A stretch of DNA of 35,245 nucleotides from RUG11783 sp964599695 (GTDB taxonomy: Bacteria > Bacillota > Clostridia > Oscillospirales > Ruminococcaceae): contig CAZRGP010000027.1 of assembly GCA_964599695.1 (NCBI GenBank), forward strand, positions 1-35,245, written 5' to 3'. Position 1 is the stretch's first letter. Every line of letters begins with the position of its first letter. The notes beneath the pieces are model-generated. The model searched no databases, was not told where the DNA came from, and saw nothing but the letters and a program-made list of their open reading frames with translations. This document shows positions 7,869 to 16,597 of this stretch, in pieces. Made by a program: the position numbers and the translations under genes.

Positions 7869-9029
7869 ATGAAAAAGTTTCTTTCTATGCTCCTCGTTCT
7901 GGTGCTTGCATTTGCTCTCGTAGCATGTGGCGGCGCACCGGCCGAGGAAAACACTACTCCTGCTGAGACTGAGCCCGAAGCAGAAGTCACTGAAGATCCG
8001 ATCTCAGTCTGCCTGATCGTTACCGCTCTTGGTGACAACTCCTTCGCAGATGCTTCCGACCGTTCCATGAAAGAGTATGTAGATACCTATGGTATTGACT
8101 ACTTCTGCACCCAGGTCGGCGCAAACGGAGACATGCTCACAGCAACCCGTGAAGCTGCACAGAACGGCTATGACATCGTTTGTGTACAGTATGACGCAGA
8201 GATCCTCGCTATGATCGAGGAAGAGGCCAAGGACTATCCGGAAACCCTCTTCTATCTGTTCTCCGCTCGTGCTGGATCCGATGCCGGTGACCAGGACAAC
8301 ATCGTTGCTGGTTTCTTCCGTTCCTGCGAATCCTCCTATGTCGGTGGCCTTGTCGCAGGCGCTATGTCTGAAACTGGCAAGTGCGCATTCATCGGCGGAC
8401 AGGAGAACGTCGGTCTTTATGACTGGATGCTCGGCTATGTTCAGGGTGTAGAGCGCGCTGGCGCCAATACAGTCTATGCTTGGATCAACGGTGAGAATCC
8501 GTGGTCTGACCCTGCAAAGGCAAAAGAGCTTTCCCGCTCTCTGAAGAACAACTATGATGCAGACATGTTCTGGGGCTGCGCTGGCCAGTCCGGCGACGGC
8601 GTCTTCCAGGCTGTTATCGAGTTCCGCGAAGAGAACCCGGATCAGACACTCTGGGCACTCGGTGTTGATGCTGACCAGTATGCAGTATTCGCAGCGAATG
8701 ACAAAGAAGATGTTGCTGAAGTTATCCTTACTTCCTGCATGAAGAACCCTGTCGGTCCTGTTGCTGGTTTCATTGAGACCCTCCAGGCTGGTGGAAAGGT
8801 TCAGGGCGGTCTTATCACCTGCGGTATCAAGGACGGTGCCTGCGGTATTGCTGAGAACGACTTCTACAAGGCAAATGCTTCTGCAGAAGCTCAGCAGCTC
8901 GTTGAGACTGCAAAAGAGGAGATCAAGAATGATCAGGCTGAGATCGTTACCGCTTATGGCCTTAGCATCGAAGATCTGAACGCATTCCTCGAGGCTCATA
9001 CACTGAACTATCAGGCTGCCAACATGTAA
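7869..9029 (+). CDS. BMP-family substrate-binding lipoprotein (nucleoside ABC transporter type)
   Basis: The 386-residue protein begins with a lipoprotein signal (MKKFLSMLL..., lipobox LVAC, Cys20), then an acidic Thr/Pro/Glu linker (about 21-43) and a PnrA/BMP periplasmic-binding domain. Family landmarks are DNSFADAS, SSYVGGLVAGAMSETGKCAFIGG, NPWSDPAKAKELSRSL and SGDGVFQA. Known BMP proteins bind purine nucleosides and feed ABC importers, but no permease or ATPase gene lies here. GGGAG is the ribosome site. Codon choice resembles the ribosomal operon, suggesting high expression. A strong terminator makes it monocistronic. Confidence 0.9.
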   Translation: MKKFLSMLLVLVLAFALVACGGAPAEENTTPAETEPEAEVTEDPISVCLIVTALGDNSFADASDRSMKEYVDTYGIDYFCTQVGANGDMLTATREAAQNGYDIVCVQYDAEILAMIEEEAKDYPETLFYLFSARAGSDAGDQDNIVAGFFRSCESSYVGGLVAGAMSETGKCAFIGGQENVGLYDWMLGYVQGVERAGANTVYAWINGENPWSDPAKAKELSRSLKNNYDADMFWGCAGQSGDGVFQAVIEFREENPDQTLWALGVDADQYAVFAANDKEDVAEVILTSCMKNPVGPVAGFIETLQAGGKVQGGLITCGIKDGACGIAENDFYKANASAEAQQLVETAKEEIKNDQAEIVTAYGLSIEDLNAFLEAHTLNYQAANM

Positions 9030-9065
9030 TCTTCGGATTGCTTGTACAGTGATCAGTTAAGAAAC

Positions 9066-9105
9066 AAAGTGCTGTCGCATCATTGCGGCAGCACTTTTTC
9101 TTTGA
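9066..9105 (+). terminator. intrinsic terminator of the BMP lipoprotein gene
   Basis: Arms GTGCTGTCGC (9070-9079) and GCGGCAGCAC (9085-9094... ) pair with one G-U wobble around a short loop, flanked by AAA before and TTTTTCTTT after. This is the clearest terminator in the first half of the window. Confidence 0.85.
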
Positions 9106-9111
9106 TAGAAT
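9103..9111 (+). promoter_or_regulatory. candidate extended -10 promoter for the yfbR-like gene
   Basis: TGATAGAAT, identical to the nonamer upstream of the helicase gene, directly abuts the lipoprotein terminator. The predicted transcription start is near 9118, 23 nt before the ATG. No clear -35 is visible. Confidence 0.4.
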
Positions 9112-9140
9112 GGGATTCACATTCAGGAGGAGATTGAACC

Positions 9141-9737
9141 ATGGCATATCCTTTTTCCGCGCTGTTTACCAGAATGAACTATATCGACCGCTGGGGACTG
9201 ATGAGAAACGCAAGGACTGAGACGCTCTCAGAGCATTCCGCGAACGTGGCAAGTATTGCCCATGTGCTGTCGGAGATCGCAGTACATCAGTATGGAGCAG
9301 ATGACGTTAGACCGGAAAAAGTGGCTCTTACAGCCCTCTATCATGATCTGTCCGAAACTCTGACCGGAGATATGCCAACTCCTGTGAAATACAGAAACGA
9401 ATCCATTAAAAAAAGCTATAAGGCTGTGGAGCGCGAAGCAGAGGAACAGATCGGTGAAATGGTTCCGGATTTCATGAAAGCGTCGATCAACAGCTATGTG
9501 AAGGCGGAAGACTTGACAGATCGCGAGAAGCGCATCATCAAAGCTGCGGATAAGGTTGGAGCTCTCATCAAATGTATCGAGGAAGCCCAGAGCGGTAATA
9601 AAGAGTTTTACCGGGCTGAGCAGTCCACCAGAGCATCTGTCGACGGCATCGATCTGCCTGAACTTGCATTTTTTATGGAACACTTTCTGCCGGCTTACTA
9701 TATGACGCTGGATGAATTGATGGAAGAAGTCCAGTAG
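9141..9737 (+). CDS. HD-domain 5'-deoxynucleotidase, YfbR-like
   Basis: The 198-residue HD-domain phosphohydrolase should convert deoxynucleoside 5'-monophosphates to deoxynucleosides. It aligns closely with E. coli YfbR: RWGLMRNARTETLSEH carries Arg18 and His32, ALYHDLSE carries His68-Asp69, LTGDMPTPVKY carries Asp77, and AADKVGALIKC supplies the later Asp. The ribosome site AGGAGGAG lies 8 nt upstream. Its position beside a nucleoside-binding lipoprotein gene suggests a nucleoside salvage theme, although separate transcription units are likely. Confidence 0.9.
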   Translation: MAYPFSALFTRMNYIDRWGLMRNARTETLSEHSANVASIAHVLSEIAVHQYGADDVRPEKVALTALYHDLSETLTGDMPTPVKYRNESIKKSYKAVEREAEEQIGEMVPDFMKASINSYVKAEDLTDREKRIIKAADKVGALIKCIEEAQSGNKEFYRAEQSTRASVDGIDLPELAFFMEHFLPAYYMTLDELMEEVQ

Positions 9738-9751
9738 AAGAATATCGAACA

Positions 9752-9786
9752 CATGAGGAGCCTCTGTTCCAATGGGGCTCCTCATG
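9752..9786 (+). terminator. hairpin after the yfbR-like gene
   Basis: Arms CATGAGGAGCC (9752-9762) and GGCTCCTCATG (9776-9786) form an 11-bp perfect stem with a 13-nt loop. No U run follows, so termination strength is uncertain. Confidence 0.5.
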
Positions 9787-9884
9787 ATCAGGTAGCCTGC
9801 AATCGATATATCGGGGGGAGGCAAGCGGCAGTAAGATCTCTGTTTCAACGGATGCCGGCAGCGTCTCATTTAGGGAGGAAAAAG

Positions 9885-10457
9885 ATGGCTCGGTCGAAGG
9901 TTTATGCTTATCTCGCGCTGATCTTGTGCTTTCTTCTGTTGTTTTCGGGATGTGACGCACAGACTTCAGAGGATATGGCGAGCGAGGAAACCACTGCTTC
10001 TCTCCCTCAGGAGGAAGCAGATGTTCCCGATGTTTTCTGGGATGAAGTGAGTGAAAGCGGCGTGGATGAGAAACTGCTGATGGACAATACAGATCGTGAA
10101 ACCCTTGAGTATGTCGCCCTGAAATTGCAGGGCTTGTGTTCGGCGATCTCGGAAAAAGGCGAAAAGGACAAGGAATACTGGCTGACGGGTCAATGGTATG
10201 ATGACGCGATGGGGTCGGAGGAATACCACGATGTTGTCTCTCTCGGGGAGGCAGCGATGAAGCCGTTGTTTCTGATCGTGTATAAAAGTGAGAGAGCCGG
10301 ATTGTATGAGTGGGTCTGCTCCAAGGCGCTCGAAGAGATCTCCGGTTACGACTTTTCAGATGCAAACAACGGAAACGGATGGAAAGACGCGAATGAGTTT
10401 CTGGAGATGTTCATTGAACGGATCAATGAACAGAAGAACAGCGGGGAGAACGATTGA
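9885..10457 (+). CDS. small lipoprotein of unknown function
   Basis: The 190-residue protein has a lipoprotein signal (MARSKVYAYLALILC, lipobox-like LFSGC with Cys23), an acidic low-complexity linker, and a mostly helical domain with conserved-looking WLTGQWYDDAMGSEEYHDVVS. I do not recognise the family. An upstream in-frame ATG at 9753 would lie inside the preceding hairpin and bury the signal peptide. The ATG at 9885 is preceded by AGGGAGGAA, so it is the real start. It would be anchored to the outer face of the membrane. Confidence 0.8.
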   Translation: MARSKVYAYLALILCFLLLFSGCDAQTSEDMASEETTASLPQEEADVPDVFWDEVSESGVDEKLLMDNTDRETLEYVALKLQGLCSAISEKGEKDKEYWLTGQWYDDAMGSEEYHDVVSLGEAAMKPLFLIVYKSERAGLYEWVCSKALEEISGYDFSDANNGNGWKDANEFLEMFIERINEQKNSGEND

Positions 10458-10498
10458 TACATAGGACCTTCTTTCCCTTAGATCCCATAAATGAAATA

Positions 10499-10527
10499 AT
10501 CGGCAGGGCCGTCGCGGCCTTGCCGAT
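10499..10527. terminator. convergent bidirectional terminator hairpin
   Basis: A 12-bp stem ATCGGCAGGGCC / GGCCTTGCCGAT with one wobble pair and loop GTCGC lies between the convergent lipoprotein (+) and dus (-) genes. On the minus strand a T-rich stretch (ATTATTTCATTT) follows, so it should serve dus best. Confidence 0.6.
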
Positions 10528-10574
10528 CTCCTGTAATACAGGATAAATGATACCATGTTTTTGAGGGGATACTG

Positions 10575-11531
10575 TCACCTTGCATATCCGTAATCCAGTA
10601 CGGACCGGCACAACGCTTCCAGTTCGGAAAGCGAGGAAAGAGAAACACATTCGTTCCTTATCGCGGCGGCGTTGTTTACACCCTTGAAATAATATGGGGC
10701 ATGTTTTCGCATCTCGCGGATTCCCACGTATTCTCCTTTTTCCTCTACGGAAGCGCGGGCGTGTCTCAGGAGGACAGCGATCCGGTCCTCGAGCGAGACA
10801 GAGGATTCTTCCGAGGTCAGGGCGGAGAACAGAAACGGGTTTCCCAAAGCTCCTCTTCCGATGAGGACACCGTCACATCCTGTAAGATCCTGCATCCTGT
10901 CCGCGTCTTCACGGGTAAGGATGTCTCCGTTTCCGTATACAGGCACGGAGACTTTATCTTTTACGTCCTTGATGACTTCCGGAAAGATAGGAGGGTGGTA
11001 CATCTGGTCCCGTGTTCTTGCATGTACGAAAACAGCGCTGACACCAGCCTGTTCCAGATATTGCGCAAACTCAGGCGCGTTTATCGTGTGGTATCCCGCG
11101 CGCATTTTCACGGTAACGGGCAGGGATACGGTTTCCACCGTTGCACGCACGATCTCAGAAGCGAGCGAAGGGGCTTCCATCAGTTTGCTTCCGGCACCTC
11201 CGCCCGTGATCTTCGGGGCGGGACATCCCATGTTGATGTCAATGAAATCCGGGTGGAAGTTTTCCTCCGCAAAGGAAGCGGCATACCGGAAATCATCCGG
11301 TTCACTCCCGAAAAGCTGGATCCCTATCGGGCGTTCCCCTTCTGTGAAACGCATCAGAAGGGGTGTTTTTTTGTCTTTGAAACGGATCGCTTTTGCGCTT
11401 ACCATTTCCGTGATGGTGAATGTGGCGCCAAATCCACGACAGATCGCACGGAAACTGGAATCCGTGTAACCTGCCATGGGAGCTAGACCGTACCGGCCGA
11501 TCGTTTTGAGAATCGTATCATTCATATGCAT
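10575..11531 (-). CDS. dus: tRNA-dihydrouridine synthase (DusB-like)
   Basis: The 318-residue flavoenzyme reduces uridines in the tRNA D-loop. The FMN-binding TIM barrel opens with GLAPMAGYTDSSFR. The catalytic cysteine lies in INMGCPAPKITGGGAGSKLM, FVHARTRDQMY follows, and NGDILTREDA and GVLIGRGALGNPFLF close the phosphate site. A longer in-frame ATG at 11681 lies inside polA, so it is rejected. I choose the ATG at 11531, which has no Shine-Dalgarno but lies exactly where an extended -10 promoter (TGGTATACT on this strand) would start transcription. The ATG at 11525 is the alternative. It diverges from polA. Confidence 0.93.
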   Translation of the reverse strand: MHMNDTILKTIGRYGLAPMAGYTDSSFRAICRGFGATFTITEMVSAKAIRFKDKKTPLLMRFTEGERPIGIQLFGSEPDDFRYAASFAEENFHPDFIDINMGCPAPKITGGGAGSKLMEAPSLASEIVRATVETVSLPVTVKMRAGYHTINAPEFAQYLEQAGVSAVFVHARTRDQMYHPPIFPEVIKDVKDKVSVPVYGNGDILTREDADRMQDLTGCDGVLIGRGALGNPFLFSALTSEESSVSLEDRIAVLLRHARASVEEKGEYVGIREMRKHAPYYFKGVNNAAAIRNECVSLSSLSELEALCRSVLDYGYAR

Positions 11532-11537
11532 GTCAGG

Positions 11538-11573
11538 AGTATACCACTTTTCGGAAGGAAAGTGTGCTATACT
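11538..11573. promoter_or_regulatory. divergent dus/polA promoter pair in an imperfect palindrome
   Basis: Two extended -10 elements face outward. TGGTATACT reads on the minus strand (11546-11538) for dus, and TGCTATACT on the plus strand (11565-11573) for polA. The intervening 11544-11564 has CACTTT and AAAGTG arms, giving an imperfect palindrome. Neither has a good -35. The minus-strand start point would fall on the A of the dus ATG. The plus start would be near 11580, leaving an 18-nt polA leader with AGGGGG. Because the elements overlap a single polymerase footprint, use of one side should exclude the other. Confidence 0.65.
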
Positions 11574-11597
11574 GATTCGGAACAGGGGGACAGGGAT

Positions 11598-14123
11598 ATG
11601 AAACTCTTGCTGATCGATGGAAACAGCATCCTCAACCGTGCATTCTACGGTATCAAGACACTGACGACAAAGGATGGCCATTACACCAACGCCATCTACG
11701 GATTTATGAATATTCTGCTCAGGCAGCTGGATGAGAACAAGCCTGAGCTTGTTGCCGTGACTTTCGACCTGCCCGGAGGCACTTTCAGGAATAAGATGTA
11801 TTCCGGATATAAGGCAAACCGCAAAGGGATGCCAGCAGAACTTGCGGAGCAGATGCCTGTTGTCAAGGAACTGCTTGATCTTCTCGGGTATACGGTAGTT
11901 ACCTGTGAGGGGTATGAGGCGGATGACATTTTGGGAACTCTCTCAAGAAAGGCCGTGGAAGAGTCCGTTGAGTGCATGATCCTGTCCGGAGACCGGGACA
12001 GCCTTCAGCTGGTAGGCAACGGAACGATCGTCCTTTATCCATCCGTGCGTATGGGAAGAAGTGAGATCACCCCCATGGATGAGAAGGCGGTTTTTGAAAA
12101 ATATGGTGTTTCTCCTAGAGCCTTCATCGATGTAAAAGCGCTGATGGGGGACAGTTCAGACAATGTTCCGGGCGTAACGGGTTGCGGGGAAAAGACAGCT
12201 ACTTCCCTGATCGCCGCTTTTGGCTCCCTGGACGGAGTGTATGAGCATATTGACGATCCCATGATCAAGCCTGCCATGCGCAAGCATCTTCTTGAGGACA
12301 AGGAAACGGCCTATCTGTCCCTTAAGCTCGTCACGATCGACAGACATGCCCCGGTGGATGAGGATCTGGAGCGTTTCGTTCCCAGAACGCCGGATGTGAA
12401 TGGTGTAGTGAGCATTCTGAATCGTCTGGAGATGCATTCGATCATTGATAAACTCGGTTTCGAACGCACCGCTTCATCCGTCGCTGTACAGGAAAAGAAA
12501 AGAGAGATCCCGCAGGGGACAGAGATTCCTTTTGAAACGTTTCTTGAAGAAGAGACGGTGGGAGTGTTCGCGGAGGACGCAGATTACTATGTGGTATGCG
12601 GTGCCGGATACTGCAAGGCGGGAGAAAAAGAACTTGTCCGGCTTTTTGACGCCGGTAAACATATCGTAACGGGATTCGGCAAGAAATTGTATCATCTGGC
12701 GCTTGAAAACGGCTCTGCTGCGCCGGATATCGTCTTTGATTATGAGATCGCCGGCTATCTCCTGAACCCTTCAGGGAACAGTTATTCACTCCGGACGCTG
12801 TGCGCGGAATATGAGGTGGAACCGGAGTTTTCCGCCGACGTTCAGCAGCTGGGCTTTCTCCGGCCGCTCTGTGATGCGCTCGACAGAAAACTGGATGAGT
12901 TCGGAATGGGGAAACTGCTGCGAGAGATCGAACTTCCTCTCTGCCGTGTCCTCGCCAATATGGAACACGACGGATTCCTGGTGGATACGGATGGTATCCG
13001 AAAGTTTGGCGAAGAACTTCAGGTCATGGCGAATACATGCCGCGAAACGGTCTATGGGATCGCCGGCCATGAGTTCAATCTGAACAGTCCAAAGCAGCTT
13101 GGCGTCGTCCTCTTCGAGGAACTCGGACTCCCACACGGGAAAAAGACAAGAACGGGTTATTCCACCGATGCCGAGACGCTGGAAAAACTGCGCTATGATT
13201 ATCCGATCGTGGAGTATATCCTGCAGTACAGAACATACCAGAAGCTCTATGCCACTTATGTGGAAGGGCTTCTTCAGGCAGCTGGCAACACCGGACGGAT
13301 CCACACGGAATTCCGTCAGACCGAGACAAGGACAGGAAGGATCAGTTCTGTAAACCCCAATCTTCAGAATATCCCGATAAGGACCGAACTCGGATCACGC
13401 ATGAGAAAGTTCTTTGTAGCAAGGGAAGGCAATATCCTGCTGGACGCGGACTATTCCCAGATCGAGCTGAGAGTTCTCTCGTCGATCAGCGATGATGAAA
13501 ATATGATCCGTGCTTTTCTGGAAGGCCACGATGTTCACACCGAGACTGCCGCGGAGATCTTCGGGCTTCCCCGTGAGATGATCACAGGAGAACTCAGGAG
13601 AAGGGCGAAAGCGGTGAATTTCGGCATCGTTTACGGTATCGGCGCCTACTCTCTCTCCCAGGACATCAAAGTCTCCGTAAAGGAGGCGCAGGACTATATC
13701 AACCAGTATATGAGATCCTACCCGAAGGTAAGTGCTTACTTAGAGAAAACGGTCGAAGACGCCAGAAATGACGGCTATGTGACGACCAGTTACGGCAGGA
13801 GAAGATACATTCCGGAACTGAGCAACGGAAACAAACAGATCCAGGCACTCGGAAGAAGACTTGCGATGAATACCCCAGTTCAGGGAACTGCGGCGGATAT
13901 CATCAAGATCGCTATGATCCGTGTCTTTGGCAGACTAGCGAAGCAGTGCCCGGATGCCAGACTCATTCTTCAGGTCCACGACGAACTGATCGTTGAGGTG
14001 CCGGAAAAAGAGGCTGATCTTGCAGCGATGATCCTCCAGGAGGAAATGGAGGCGGCGGCGGATCTGAAAGCTCCGCTGATTGCGGAAGTGCATCGCGGAA
14101 AGACATGGTTTGACGCCAAATGA
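11598..14123 (+). CDS. polA: DNA polymerase I
   Basis: The 841-residue repair and Okazaki-processing polymerase starts with a 5' nuclease domain (about 1-290; LLIDGNSILNRAFYG, EADDILGT, GDRDSLQL, GDSSDNVPGV). The middle domain keeps its fold but lacks the DxE proofreading pair (VGVFAEDADYYVV), so 3'-5' exonuclease is predicted inactive, as in Bacillus Pol I. The polymerase domain has motif A DYSQIELRVL, O-helix RRRAKAVNFGIVYG and motif C QVHDELIVEVP. The start is set by AGGGGG 8 nt before the ATG; an upstream in-frame ATG at 11526 lies before the promoter. It overlaps rimI by 4 bp. Confidence 0.97.
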   Translation: MKLLLIDGNSILNRAFYGIKTLTTKDGHYTNAIYGFMNILLRQLDENKPELVAVTFDLPGGTFRNKMYSGYKANRKGMPAELAEQMPVVKELLDLLGYTVVTCEGYEADDILGTLSRKAVEESVECMILSGDRDSLQLVGNGTIVLYPSVRMGRSEITPMDEKAVFEKYGVSPRAFIDVKALMGDSSDNVPGVTGCGEKTATSLIAAFGSLDGVYEHIDDPMIKPAMRKHLLEDKETAYLSLKLVTIDRHAPVDEDLERFVPRTPDVNGVVSILNRLEMHSIIDKLGFERTASSVAVQEKKREIPQGTEIPFETFLEEETVGVFAEDADYYVVCGAGYCKAGEKELVRLFDAGKHIVTGFGKKLYHLALENGSAAPDIVFDYEIAGYLLNPSGNSYSLRTLCAEYEVEPEFSADVQQLGFLRPLCDALDRKLDEFGMGKLLREIELPLCRVLANMEHDGFLVDTDGIRKFGEELQVMANTCRETVYGIAGHEFNLNSPKQLGVVLFEELGLPHGKKTRTGYSTDAETLEKLRYDYPIVEYILQYRTYQKLYATYVEGLLQAAGNTGRIHTEFRQTETRTGRISSVNPNLQNIPIRTELGSRMRKFFVAREGNILLDADYSQIELRVLSSISDDENMIRAFLEGHDVHTETAAEIFGLPREMITGELRRRAKAVNFGIVYGIGAYSLSQDIKVSVKEAQDYINQYMRSYPKVSAYLEKTVEDARNDGYVTTSYGRRRYIPELSNGNKQIQALGRRLAMNTPVQGTAADIIKIAMIRVFGRLAKQCPDARLILQVHDELIVEVPEKEADLAAMILQEEMEAAADLKAPLIAEVHRGKTWFDAK

Positions 14124-14569
14124 GCATCGTGATCCGAAAAGCAGAGGATGCCGATCTGAACGCACTCGTTGAGATCGAGGAGGAGTGCTCAGGGATGCCC
14201 TGGACGCGCGCTCAGATGGAAGAGGAGATATCCTATCCTCTGGGACACACCTATGTCGCTGAAGAAAGCGGAGCGATTCTCGGCTTTTTCTCCATGCATA
14301 TCGTTTCAGATGACGCGCATCTGAACGAATTCGGCGTAAGGAAGGAATACAGACGCCGGGGAGTTGGATGGGAACTTGCCCGAAAGATGATATCCCTGTG
14401 CGGCGAACATGACTGTTCCGTGTTTTCACTGGAGGTAAGGGAAAGCGCGGTTCCTGCCAGAACACTGTATGAAAAGATGGGGTGCGCGAAGGCAGGGATC
14501 AGAAGAGGATTCTATCAGAATCCGAAAGAGGACGCAGTCGTATACATTATGAAATTGAAAGAAGATTGA
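14120..14569 (+). CDS. rimI: ribosomal protein S18 alanine N-acetyltransferase RimI
   Basis: The 149-residue GNAT enzyme acetylates the N-terminal alanine of S18 in known cases. It contains the RimI-type acetyl-CoA loop (FGVRKEYRRRGVGWELA) and the late SLEVRESAVPARTLYEKMGC motif with the Tyr and aromatic GFYQNPKEDAVVY end. It starts within the polA stop (ATGA overlap) and ends 6 bp before tsaD. The rimI-tsaD pairing is a common bacterial arrangement that supports the assignment. Confidence 0.93.
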   Translation: MSIVIRKAEDADLNALVEIEEECSGMPWTRAQMEEEISYPLGHTYVAEESGAILGFFSMHIVSDDAHLNEFGVRKEYRRRGVGWELARKMISLCGEHDCSVFSLEVRESAVPARTLYEKMGCAKAGIRRGFYQNPKEDAVVYIMKLKED

Positions 14570-14575
14570 TTATTT

Positions 14576-15586
14576 ATGCTGATTCTAGGTATTGAGAGTT
14601 CCTGTGACGAGACTTCAGCCGCAGTCGTGAAGGACGGGAGAGAGATCCTCTCCAATGTAGTAGCAACGCAGATACCGGAGCACAGACTTTACGGAGGAGT
14701 GGTTCCGGAGATCGCATCCCGGAGACATACGGAGAATATCTGCTATGTGACGAGAGAAGCGTTGACCAGCGCTTCTGTATCTCTGGAGGACATCGATGCG
14801 ATCGCGGTGACCTATGCGCCGGGTCTCATTGGCGCGCTGCTGGTCGGTTTGAATTTCGCGAAGGGGCTGTGCTACTCTTCGGGGAAACCGATGGTTCCTG
14901 TCCATCACCTCAGGGGACACATCGCCTCCCTGTATCTGTCCAATCCGGAGCTTCAGCCACCCTTCGTTTCGCTTGTCGTTTCCGGCGGTCATACCCATAT
15001 GGTCCTTGTCAAAGGTTACACCGAATTTGAGGTGCTTGGCCGGGCGGTGGATGATGCTGCGGGTGAAGCTTTCGACAAAGTTGCCAGGACGCTCGGCCTT
15101 CCATATCCCGGAGGACCGGAGATCTCCAAACTGGCAAAGGGAGGAGATCCGGGGCGTTATGCCCTTCCGACTCCTCATACGTCCGGAGAGTTCGATGTGA
15201 GTTTTTCCGGACTGAAGACCGCGGTTCTGAATCTGATCAACAACAGCACCATGAAAGGGGAGACGATCGTCAGGGAAGACCTTGCCGCTGCATTTGAGCA
15301 GAGAGTGACGGATATCCTGTCGGACAGGATCCTCCATGCTGCGAAGGAGTTCGGGCTGAACGCAGGACTATGTGGAGGGGTCTCCATCAATGGGGAACTT
15401 CAGAGAAAGTGCAGGGAGAAATTAAGCAGGGAAGGGATAGAACTGTATTTTCCTCAGCGGTCGCTCTGCGGAGATAACGGAGCGATGATCGCTTCCGCAG
15501 GGTATTACGAGTACCTTGCGGGAAATACTGGGAGCATACGGCAGAATGCGTTTGCGACCATGGATATCAGTACTTTGATCGGGTGA
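14576..15586 (+). CDS. tsaD: tRNA N6-adenosine threonylcarbamoyltransferase TsaD
   Basis: The 336-residue ASKHA-fold enzyme transfers threonylcarbamoyl to A37 of ANN-decoding tRNAs, working with TsaB and TsaE. It starts GIESSCDETS; the iron-binding pair is His111 and His115 in HHLRGH; then SGGHTHMVLV, GEAFDKVAR and LCGDNGAMIA mark the nucleotide and metal site. The length is normal. TsaB and TsaE are not in this window, so the complex partners are encoded elsewhere. Confidence 0.97.
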   Translation: MLILGIESSCDETSAAVVKDGREILSNVVATQIPEHRLYGGVVPEIASRRHTENICYVTREALTSASVSLEDIDAIAVTYAPGLIGALLVGLNFAKGLCYSSGKPMVPVHHLRGHIASLYLSNPELQPPFVSLVVSGGHTHMVLVKGYTEFEVLGRAVDDAAGEAFDKVARTLGLPYPGGPEISKLAKGGDPGRYALPTPHTSGEFDVSFSGLKTAVLNLINNSTMKGETIVREDLAAAFEQRVTDILSDRILHAAKEFGLNAGLCGGVSINGELQRKCREKLSREGIELYFPQRSLCGDNGAMIASAGYYEYLAGNTGSIRQNAFATMDISTLIG

Positions 15587-15618
15587 CCGATTAAAAATAA
15601 TGTAAGGGGTAATTAAAT

Positions 15619-16539
15619 ATGAGCAGTTTCAAGGACCTGAGAGTTGTGGACAACTTCTATCAGACATCGTTGTTTTTTCCGATGCCTACGGTGGTCATCA
15701 GCACGTTGTGCGAGGACGGTATGACGACACTCGGACCGTACTCTCTTGTACAGCCTTATTACATTGCCGGCAAAGACTACTATGCAATGCTGCTGGAATG
15801 CAGGAATTCATCCAACACGGCGCAGAACATCCTGAGAAACGGGAAATGCGCGCTGAACTTCATCACGGATGAAAGAAGGACCTTCAAAGAAGCCGTAAAA
15901 CTCAGCTGGCCGGGAGATAAGCCAAAAGAGAAAATGGCAAATTGCAACTTTGTTCTTGAGGAGAGCCTTCTCGGAGAGGCAGGAGAGGAAAGGCCAAAAG
16001 TCCTGCGCGATGCTTTCCAGGTGATCGAATGCACATGGATGCGCGAACTGGACGGCGCAGGTAACGACGCACCTACGGACGCAGATTGCTATGAGGGACC
16101 GTATCATGATTTCAACGGCATCACTTCCAAGTACGGCGCCCATTTCATCCTCAGAGTGGATAAGATCCTTATGAAGGAGAAGTATTACAACGCCATCATC
16201 AACGGAGTGAGGGCGAAAGATTTCCCGCCTGTCCCGGTAGATTACGGCTACAGAGACAGCAAGAACTTCTGGTACACGAAACATCGCAGACCGATCCCGG
16301 AACTCCTCCCGATCAGGAAGCAGACGTTATCATCGGTCCGGTATGCGGCAGACCGCATCGATGATACGGTGAAATTCACCGATGACGCTCTTGAGATGAT
16401 CCTCAATGTGCCCAGAGTGTTTCTGCCTACAGTCCTGCGCGGATGTGTGAGCTGGGCGAAGGAAAACGGATGCACATTGATCACTGCGAAGGAAATGCAG
16501 ATCATCAATGACAAGCGCAGCAAGGAAAAGAAAAAGTAA
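15619..16539 (+). CDS. flavin-reductase-like protein fused to a PCP_red-type C-terminal domain
   Basis: The 306-residue protein has two parts. Residues about 1-210 look like an FMN-binding split barrel of the flavin reductase family (MPTVVISTLCEDG, ECRNSSNTAQNILRNGKCALNFI). The last 60 residues (VKFTDDALEMILNVPR, RGCVSWAKENGC, ITAKEM) match the pattern of the small helical PCP_red domain known from the end of protochlorophyllide reductase subunits. A basic tail follows. The organism is unlikely to be photosynthetic, so a redox role is inferred only. AAGGGG is the ribosome site. It probably ends the polA-rimI-tsaD operon. Confidence 0.7.
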   Translation: MSSFKDLRVVDNFYQTSLFFPMPTVVISTLCEDGMTTLGPYSLVQPYYIAGKDYYAMLLECRNSSNTAQNILRNGKCALNFITDERRTFKEAVKLSWPGDKPKEKMANCNFVLEESLLGEAGEERPKVLRDAFQVIECTWMRELDGAGNDAPTDADCYEGPYHDFNGITSKYGAHFILRVDKILMKEKYYNAIINGVRAKDFPPVPVDYGYRDSKNFWYTKHRRPIPELLPIRKQTLSSVRYAADRIDDTVKFTDDALEMILNVPRVFLPTVLRGCVSWAKENGCTLITAKEMQIINDKRSKEKKK

Positions 16540-16597
16540 GTCATGAGACACTGCGCATACTGCAGAAAAGTGCGGTAAACACGACCATGTTCGTATA

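Noticed and set aside
9753..9884. 44-residue upstream extension of the small lipoprotein
   Set aside because: It starts inside a hairpin and would hide the signal peptide; the ATG at 9885 has AGGGAGGAA.
11526..11597. 24-residue upstream extension of polA
   Set aside because: It would start inside the dus start region and upstream of the polA -10. The ATG at 11598 has AGGGGG and gives the normal N-terminus.
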